A stretch of DNA of 64,000 bases. Source: Guillardia theta CCMP2712. Its lineage: Eukaryota; Cryptophyceae; Pyrenomonadales; Geminigeraceae. The position numbers were made by a program, and so were the translations under genes. The number at the start of each line of letters is the position of its first letter. The stretch's first letter is position 1. The stretch covers positions 381,747 through 445,746 of the forward strand of contig NW_005434608.1 in NCBI RefSeq assembly GCF_000315625.1. Reading direction: 5' to 3'. Under the pieces are notes generated by a model that searched no databases, had not been told where the DNA came from, and saw nothing but the letters and a program-made list of their open reading frames with translations. Below are positions 45,601 through 64,000 of the stretch, in pieces.

Positions 45601-48600
45601 AATCCTTCTGGGAGCGACTTGCCAAGATCGCGGCCCTCTCCCCCCCTCCCGAGGACCTTCTCCTCAAGCTGGAGCTGGACTACTTCGACAAGTCTGTCAT
45701 CCAAGACCTCGAGGCCGCCAACTGGTCCCTCCGAGAAGCCATCCAGCTCGTCTTGATCGAGGGCAAGCGAGACCTCGACGAGGTGGCTGGCGACGTCGAC
45801 GACAACAGCAAGGCGAAGCTTGGGCTGTTCTTGAAGGAAGTCGAGGCGCAGGAGGCTCGCCTGAGGGCCGCAGGAGAGTCGGAGCTGTTCAAGCCCTCCC
45901 AGCGCCCCTCCTCCTCTACCGAGAACAAGCTGCTGGCCAAGTACGACCGCGTGCTGCAGACCTTGGCGTGGCTGCTGGTCTCGCCGGACGCGGAGGGGAA
46001 GCAGAGCAAGGCAGCGGCGCTCCGAGAGCTCGTCGAGCCTCATCTCCTCCAGGATCGCCTCGACATCTTGACGGCGGCAGACGCGCTCGCCGTGGGCACG
46101 AGGAGCAAGGAAGCTCTCACCGCCGGCAAGTCGGAGGCTGAAGCTCTGCTCATCGACAGGCTGCTCGAGCATGTCCACGCGGGGGTCAATGACCTCTCCT
46201 CGCGGCGAGCGAAGCACAACCTCGACGTGCTGGAGGCTCTGGGCAAGAAGGAAGACGCCTGGAGCGAGCAGTCGGCTTTGGGTATCAAGCAAGCGAAGAA
46301 GCACGACCTGCTATGGAAGCGCTTTGTGCAGCTGGTGCTGAAGCCGTCAGAAGCGAGCAAGTCACGGTATCGGATCTGCTCTGGGAGCCAAGAGGACGAG
46401 ATGAAGTGTATCTTTGATGACATCTTACCTCGCATGGAGAAGTGTGGGTGGGACATTCGGATCCCTCTGATCAGGTTTCGAGAGGGTGAAACTGACAGAA
46501 CTCGGTTTCTTGCAACAGTGACGGACAAGAATGATTTGCAACTGCTGGAGTATGTGTTTGATAACTACATTGCCAGTCATCTACCTCAAAGCTCTAGCTC
46601 GGTCTTTCACTGTGACAGTAGCATTGCATGGTTCTCTCTGCAACAATTCACTCTTCTGTCCTGTGTTGCTCAGCTAAGCAGCCAGGACTTGTTTGACAGG
46701 AGTGATTTCAGGCTGGCTCATCAAACTCTCCATGAAGTTCGTCGTATGTATATGGATCAGCTTTTACGTGCTACAGCAGACAACTATACCTCCTTGATCC
46801 CCAAAGTTGAGAAATTCTGGGATGGAGTGCGTGATGAAAATGTCTTGATCTCAGATCTTGACGCTGACGAGGCAGCACTGATGAACATCCTTCTTCGATT
46901 GCATACTGCTTTCTCCCAGAGCTCAGCCGACAGACAGGCGTCAATCAATGCGATTCTAAAAGATCTCCTGCCCAAGAATGAAATCGAGGTTTGTTTGTGT
47001 AGCTGATACGAATATCAAAGCATATGAAGCTCCTGTTGGGCAGGTGTTGATCGTTGGGTGGGCGTGTGTAGATGATTCGAGAGACCTGAAAGTTAAACAA
47101 AACTTGCGGGACAGGATAATATTTTACATCCTCAATCAAGCGACCTCGGACTCATTCCCTGAAGAGCTTGAGGTATATGAGACAAAGTCTCAACCCCTAG
47201 CTTGACTGCGTTGATTGTCGACAGGATGCTTTGGATCAACTGCTAGCCGTCCATGTTGTTACTGAAGCTTCAATGTTGTCGTCGCAAAGGTTTTTCATGA
47301 ATTCGCTCATTTGTCCTTGTCAGGAATAGACTAGATGGCAATCATGCTAAGTTTTTGCGGCAAGTCATGATATGCATAAAAAACATCAGCCCATCTTTGC
47401 TCAAGGTAAGAAAGCATGATACAGATCTCCGAACACATAGCAGTGGTGCAGGAAGCTGTGGACAACAGCACTCAAGTTGCGATCAAAACCAACATGTTGA
47501 CGGAGAGTGCATATGAAAAGACTTTTCGCTCGAAAGAAGACGCTTTTCGTCGTGCTGCTCAGGTGATTTGGCTACTGAGGTGTTCCACCCTCAAGATCAC
47601 ATGGAGCTGAACACATTGCGACAGCTCTGTGATGCAGATTGCGCCGAGAGATATAAGACAGAGAGGATGTTTCCAGGTGCGTGTACTTTCATTCACCTCA
47701 CGACAGTCATGTTTCAACATCAGGCACATTGGAGAGGGAGCGAGAACTGATGATTTCTCACTTCTTTGAGGTGAGGAGATGCTAGCATAGATTTAACCAT
47801 GTCGGCACTGAGTTTCAACATCTGCAGCCGATGAAGGAAAAGTTAGGGTCTGGCATCACAGACGCGATTAAGAAGATGTGGAATGGAACGCTATCTCTCT
47901 CTAAACTCTGCGAAGGTCAGAACATACGGGCCTTGCTCCTTCTTGCCACCTGAACCTGCGCTTTCAGATCTTAAGGATACCAAACACGTTGGGGCGAGAT
48001 TCAGCATTTGGAAAACCATCAAATTCACAAAACAATATGGTTTGAAAGATTCAACATGTGCAGATCCAGATAAAGGCGAGATCATCTACTACAACGACGA
48101 GACAGAACAAGAAGAGGATGAGGGGAATGATATTTGGACCCGATTCAAATCCTTCTGGGAGCGACTGGCCAAGATCGCGGCCCTCTCCCCCCCTCCCGAG
48201 GACCTTCTCCTCAAGCTGGAGCTGGACTACTTCGACAAGTCTGTCATCCAAGACCTCGAGGCCGCCAACTGGTCCCTCCGAGAAGCCATCCAGCTCGTCT
48301 TGATCGAGGGCAAGCGAGACCTCGACGAGGTGGCTGGCGACGTCGACGACAACAGCAAGGCGAAGCTCGGGCTGTTCTTGAAGGAAGTCGAGGCGCAGGA
48401 GGCTCGCCTGAGGGCCGCAGGAGAGTCGGAGCTGTTCAAGCCCTCCCAGCGCCCCTCCTCCTCTACCGAGAACAAGCTGCTGGCCAAGTACGACCGCGTG
48501 CTGCAGACCTTGGCGTGGCTGCTGGTCTCGCCGGACGCGGAGGGGAAGCAGAGCAAGGCAGCGGCGCTCCGAGAGCTCGTCGAGCCTCATCTCCTCCAGG

Positions 48601-49142
48601 ATCGCCTCGACATCTTGACGGCGGCAGACGCGCTCGCCGTGGGCACGAGGAGCAAGGAAGCTCTCACCGCCGGCAAGTCGGAGGCTGAAGCTCTGCTCAT
48701 CGACAGGCTGCTCGAGCATGTCCACGCGGGGGTCAATGACCTCTCCTCGCGGCGAGCGAAGCACAACCTCGACGTGCTGGAGGCTCTGGGCAAGAAGGAA
48801 GACGCCTGGAGCGAGCAGTCGGCTTTGGGTATCAGGCAAGCGAAGAAGCACGACCTGCTATGGAAGCGCTTTGTGCAGCTGGTGCTGAAGCCGTCAGAAG
48901 CGAGCAAGTCGCGGTATCGGATCTGCTCTGGGAGCCAAGAGGACGAGATGAGGTGTATCTTTGATGACATCTTACCTCGCATGGAGCAAGACGGGTGGGA
49001 CATTCGGATCCCTCTGATCAGGTTTCGTGATGGGAAAAGAACGAAAGATGATTTGATTCAGGGCATTGAAGACCCTCTTGATGTACAACTGCTGGAGTAT
49101 GTGTTTGATACATACTTTGCAACCTCTGTCTGCGAGAATTGA
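42650..49142 (+). CDS. TIR-protein kinase with duplicated C-terminal module, predicted N-myristoylated
   Basis: ATG 42650 gives [10 protein letters not shown], an N-myristoylation/palmitoylation-type start. A TIR domain follows: [38 protein letters not shown], and [11 protein letters not shown] with a Glu placed like the TIR NADase residue. A second TIR-like half ([10 protein letters not shown]...[16 protein letters not shown]) precedes a TKL-like kinase: [26 protein letters not shown] (HRD is HLD), GDFGLSK, with introns at about 44214-44257 and 44459-44515. A ubiquitin-like or PB1-like strand set, a Ser/Lys linker and module A (45595-46566) come next. Small exons (46990-47880, for example [20 protein letters not shown]) appear to lead to module B (48142-49113) and the stop at 49140-49142. 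Whether 47000-49142 belongs to the same transcript is inferred from open phase and splice sites. Membrane-attached NAD-cleaving or adaptor TIR plus kinase signalling is plausible. Confidence 0.75.
45595..46566 (+). repeat. duplicated GC-rich module, copy A
   Basis: Starts at ttcaaatccttctgggagcg and ends near ctgctggagtatgtgtttga. Encodes about 320 aa beginning [20 protein letters not shown]. Nearly identical to 48142-49113 (offset 2547 bp). No family recognised; predicted helical. Confidence 0.95.
48142..49113 (+). repeat. duplicated GC-rich module, copy B
   Basis: Second copy. Over about 285 aligned residues I count only about four changes from copy A (GIKQ/GIRQ, EMKC/EMRC, MEKCGW/MEQDGW), and similarly few silent base changes. 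The copies diverge at the last ~90 bp. Confidence 0.95.
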
Positions 49143-49587
49143 ATTTCGAGTGTAGTTCTAGTCTCATCTCTGCTATAGTATGTGCAATATGATGTATAAA
49201 GTTTGATCAAGACTATGAATGTGAAGCATTGACTGACAATTCTAGTGCGGCTCCGATGATGCCCGGTGCTGCTCAGTGATGCCTCAGCTTGGCCCCCGGC
49301 CGGGCCCGCCGGCTGACTCACCGGGGGGTCCGATCACCGCACTGAGGTCTTGCTTTGTATCCTTAGGGATACTTGTGGCGCCAGTGCTTCCCTTCGGAAC
49401 CCACAATGGAGTGACGTCATGAAGGCGTGGCGAACGGACAGTTGATAAGCAGACAAGACAGACAGACAGACAAGACAAGACAAGACAGGACAGGACAAGA
49501 CAAGACAAGACAGAAGTAGAGATCGGGGAAAGGTGATCGAGTGATCGAGTGAGATAGGAAGGGAAAGAGCGTGAGACTGAGGAACTC
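49143..49587. other. intergenic with GC-rich patch and (ACAAG)n tract
   Basis: 49225-49345 is a GC-rich patch (gatgatgcccggtgctgctcagtgatgcc, ccccggccgggcccgccgg) of the dispersed type. 49448-49512 is a gacagacaag/acaag microsatellite. The VPS13-type gene starts at 49588. Confidence 0.6.
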
Positions 49588-60963
<11,376 letters not shown>

Positions 60964-61105
60964 CAAGTGAGCCCACGCGCATCTCCTCTTACCTCTTCCC
61001 CTTCATTCTCCTCCTCCTCCTTCTCCTCCTCCTCCTCCTTCAAACTCCGCTCCTCCCCCCACTGTCTGCATATCTCCGTCCCTCTTATTTTTCTTCAGGT
61101 TCTTC

Positions 61106-61205
61106 NNNNNNNNNNNNNNNNNNNNNNNNNNNNNNNNNNNNNNNNNNNNNNNNNNNNNNNNNNNNNNNNNNNNNNNNNNNNNNNNNNNNNNNNNNNNNNN
61201 NNNNN
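61106..61205. other. assembly gap (100 N)
   Basis: Exactly 100 N, the usual placeholder for a gap of unknown size. It interrupts the 3' end of the VPS13-type gene or its neighbour. Confidence 0.99.
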
Positions 61206-61400
61206 TCGTCACCTCGCGCCATCGCATGAGCGACAGCCTCTCGGATGCTCTCTGTGCGACTGAGAACGTCATGCAGCTCGATGTTCTTGAGTAGATTCTT
61301 CAGCAGCCCTGCTGCCCGGTACTTGGCTTTCGGGCTGCCATTGAGTACCACCTCCCCACCTCCCCACCTCTCCATCCTCTTCCTAACGGTCTCTTCTGCT
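61206..61400 (-). CDS. partial exon, possible helical-repeat protein, cut by the gap
   Basis: The minus frame reads NGSPKAKYRAAGLLKNLLKN then IELHDVLSRTESIREAVAHA, resembling an ARM/HEAT-like helix pair, and runs into the N gap. Boundaries are unknown. It lies between the ends of two convergent genes, so a misjoined contig is possible. Confidence 0.25.
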
Positions 61401-61686
61401 TGCACGCTTCTCCTATCGCTCTGCCTTTCGCTCCCTTTTTCCTGTCTCCATGCTGTCACTACCTCCTCCTGTCGCCCTCCTCCTCCTCCTATCGCCCTCC
61501 TCCTCCTCCTCCTCCTATCGCTCTCCTCCTTCTGACGCCTTTGCGCTGCAGCTGCGGGGACCTGGAGCAAGCAGAGTACATCGTCTCCAGCATCACTGCC
61601 TGCTGCATGGCTGGGGCTGCGCAGTGAGAGGTCGACAGGCTATTATGTGAATACAACTCAAGTTAAGATGAGACAAAAAGTATAGT

Positions 61687-62300
61687 TCAGCCTTCAATCA
61701 ATTGGGTGTACTCTCCATGATCGCAATGACATCCACAAGAGACTCTTCCCGTCGAAGCGCCTCCACCTGCCGACATGGTCAGCACAGTCCTCCCCCTCCT
61801 CTCTTGCCTCGTCGTCAATCCTCTCCTCTCACTTCCAAACTCACCGTTGCCGACAACTTGTTCTTGTTCTTCGTCAGAACACTCATCAGCTTGATGATCG
61901 CCCACCTCGCCTGCTCCGCCGTCACTTCCTCCACGGAGCATTCCAATCCTTCCTTCACCCCCATTTTCTCCTGCCCCCCTCGTTTCCTCCCTCCTCCTGC
62001 CCCCTCCCCCCCGACTCCCTCGTTCCCTCCCTCGCTCCCTCACCTGCCCCTGCATCTTCTCCGGCTGCATCACGTCGTAGCTCATGAGCATGCAGGTGTC
62101 GAGCTGCTGGAAGCAGAGAGCTCCGTTGATGCTTCCTCCGAACTTGATGTACTCCGCCACCGGCCCCGCAAGCAGCGTCAAGCTGGAGGCGAGCAGACGT
62201 CAGATGACGCGAAGGAGACGGAGACAGCGATCAGAGGTAACGGCGAAGAGAAGGAGAGCAAGATTGTTACGAACACGAAGAGCAGGATCAGGATCAGGAT

Positions 62301-62339
<39 letters not shown>

Positions 62340-62340
62340 A

Positions 62341-62378
<38 letters not shown>

Positions 62379-63402
62379 TCAACAAGAAGCATCAAGAGAG
62401 GAGCACAGCAGAGAAAGGAGGCAGAGGCTTCCCATCGCCCTCAGCACCTGAGATGATCGATCTCCTTGCTCGTGTACCCGTTCCTGATCGGCTCCGGGTT
62501 CAGCCCTCCGAACATCATGTCCCCCTACTCGCGGACAACGTGAGCCGACAACCTGCTGCCTCCTCTACTCACATCGCTCGGGATCTCACTCTCCAGGGAC
62601 GCCCAGGGGGGCAGGCCGAGCGGACGGTTCCTGGGAACCACCTGAAGCCTCTCGTCATACCGACAGTCTCCCCCTGACAGCTCCTGCCCACCTCGGGGTC
62701 TCCTCTCCTTGACGAGAAGACCTGAGCTCTTCCTGTCGGCCTTGTCCGCAGAGGATATCCGATGTACTCCCTGCTCCTCTCGTCACGTCGCTCCTCCCCG
62801 CCCTCCCTCTCAGCACCTGCGGTACTCCTGCACTGGGAGGCCACACATGTACGCCACCATGAGATGAGCCGCCTTTAGACTTGCGTCATCCCCCTGCCCC
62901 CTCCCCTCCTCCCTTTCTCCTCCCCATCCTTCCCTTCCTTCCTTCCTTCCTTCCTCTTCCTCCTCCTCCTTCCTCCTCCTCACATCCTCCACTCTTCCCC
63001 CCTCCTTCCCTCCCCCGCCCCCCCCCCCGTCTTCCTCCCTGCCTGCTCCTTCCCCCCTCCTCCTCCAGTCTTACCTCGGATACCAGGGCCCTCTCCTTGT
63101 AGTCATCGTAGTTCAACTGCCAGAACCTGCTCCTCCGTCAACCCTGCAGCAGCGCTCACACCGCCTCCTCCACCTCTGCACCAGCCAGTCGTTGACTTGC
63201 TGCCCGAAGAAACCAGATGCGATGTTGAGGAGGAGGGCACCGTATCCCAGGTCCGCAAACGTCTGTGCGGAGGAGCTGGAAAGAGCTCCGACCTTCTCCA
63301 AGTACCCGGCGAAGATCAGGCCCAGCCCTCCGAACATAAGCAGAGCTCCTGAGAATGAGTTCTTGACCTTGGGTGCAACTCGTCAATACGAGGCAGGCAG
63401 CC

Positions 63403-63447
<45 letters not shown>

Positions 63448-64000
63448 GGGTGAGCGTGAGGAGGAGGAGGAGGAGGAGGAGGAGGAGGAGGAGGAGGAGG
63501 AGGAGGAGGAGGAGCTACCTGGAGGGCCTTGTAGGAGCTGACTCCAAAGGAGACGTCCACGCTCCCTTCCTTGGTCTTGCTGGCGCTCAACAGCTGAGGA
63601 AGGCTGTTGCCTCCTCGAAAGCCCATCGCTCCCAGCTCAGCATCCAGCCGGTTCCACACCTGCAGCTTTCCTGCCGTCTACCAGGTTGATAGCTCAGGAC
63701 GGAAACAAGGAGGGGAGGCAGGAGGACCTTGAGGTCGTCGAGAGCGTCAGTGGTCCTTGAGATGTCAGTTCGTGATCCGGTGACGGGGACGAGGCGAACA
63801 TCCTTCAGGGATTCGATCACAGCTTCGTAGGTGAGCGCGTAGTCATGCGCAGCTTCTGCGTGATGCTGAAAGTCTGAGGTTGCGATCCTTCGCTCTGCGT
63901 CGTCCGCTTCCAAGATCGCCTCTCGGGACTTTTCGGCGTACTTCTGCGCCAACGTGGTGGTTCCTCGCTCTCGCTCAGCCTTTTCTGCAGCAGCCGCAAG
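61687..64000 (-). CDS. plastid FtsH/peptidase M41-like membrane protein, zinc site degenerate, 5' partial
   Basis: A multi-exon gene; the 5' end lies beyond the window and the stop is at 61687-61689. Peptides in order: a helical N-part (EADDAERRIATSDFQHHAEA; YALTYEAVIESLKDVRLVPV), VWNRLDAELGAMGFRGGNSL, a membrane region (ALLMFGGLGLIFAGYLEKVG; DLGYGALLLNIASGFFGQQV), QLNYDDYKERALVSE, SLKAAHLMVAYMCGLPVQEY, DERLQVVPRNRPLGLPPWAS, NGYTSKEIDHLR, VAEYIKFGGSINGALCFQQL, QARWAIIKLMSVLTKNKNKL and ESLVDVIAIMEST. This matches the C-terminal M41 fold of plant plastid FtsH-like stress-regulated proteins that lack the AAA part. The HExxH position reads KAAHL, so zinc catalysis is unlikely. The family match is from memory of its motif pattern, not a search. 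Confidence 0.65.
62281..62378. repeat. (GGATCA)n/(GGAGCA)n hexanucleotide tract
   Basis: Intronic array of ggatca then ggagca units in the M41-like gene. Same motif as the coding tract at 53135-53209. Confidence 0.95.
63403..63449. repeat. (GACA)n tetranucleotide microsatellite
   Basis: About 12 GACA units, intronic in the M41-like gene. Confidence 0.95.
63458..63513. repeat. (GAG)n trinucleotide microsatellite
   Basis: About 18 GAG units next to the GACA tract. On the minus strand it gives a spurious Pro run. Confidence 0.95.

Noticed and set aside
45528-46304. Minus ORF of 258 aa, and its twin at 48051-48851
   Set aside because: Both are antisense shadows of the GC-rich duplicated module. 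The plus frame continues the TIR-kinase protein.

Overview
The window reads as nuclear DNA of a photosynthetic protist with a secondary, red-lineage plastid; a cryptophyte such as Guillardia theta fits best. This is inference. The support is: spliced genes on both strands with short GT-AG introns (45, 51, 51 and 62 nt in the clearest cases), several proteins starting with a signal peptide that runs into an 'ASAF'-type Phe motif typical of secondary plastid targeting, a phytochrome-like kinase, a copia-type retroelement, abundant microsatellites and one 100-N assembly gap. Nothing suggests a prokaryote or an organelle genome. Exon borders are read by eye, so gene limits are approximate unless stated.

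Left third (1-24.8 kb): a 15-bp minisatellite (230-1405); an F-box/leucine-rich-repeat gene with many small exons (1609-5684, +); a plastid-targeted fatty-acid-hydroxylase-family protein (5804-6664, -); an unidentified multi-exon gene (about 7966-10345, +); a small plastid-targeted membrane protein whose four exons can be fixed exactly (11705-12717, +); a gene whose protein repeats a short GMTLF-like motif seven times (12864-14209, -); a copia-type retroelement remnant (15772-18864, +); and, converging on it, a phytochrome-like sensor histidine kinase with degenerate chromophore-site residues (18773-23119, -). Intergenic stretches carry two dispersed sequence types: tracts rich in CTACCC/ACCCC followed by AT-rich DNA, and GC-rich patches with GGGCCCG palindromes.

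Middle (24.8-35.3 kb): a multi-pass membrane protein (-), a minimal J-domain protein (-), a plastid-targeted FKBP-type prolyl isomerase (+), an intronless EF-hand/WD40 protein (-), and a small unidentified gene (-).

Right half (35.3-64 kb): a giant protein with DOC/F5-8C-like, zinc-finger, EF-hand-like, ankyrin and three CbxX/CfqX-type AAA modules (35270-42535, -). It is head-to-head, across 114 bp, with a predicted N-myristoylated TIR-protein-kinase (42650-49142, +) whose C-terminal region holds two nearly identical GC-rich modules of about 970 bp, 2547 bp apart. Then come a VPS13-type bridge-like lipid-transfer protein (49588 to about 60963, +) with a 7.6-kb exon, the assembly gap, and a plastid FtsH/M41-like protein that appears to have lost the zinc-binding motif (61687 to beyond the right edge, -).

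The genes do not form a pathway. The best candidate for an undescribed system is the head-to-head pair of TIR-kinase and multi-AAA/ankyrin genes, which have signalling or immune-like architectures and share a 114-bp promoter with ACGTGTC direct repeats. The seven-fold GMTLF-motif protein and the chromophore-degenerate phytochrome kinase are the next most interesting.
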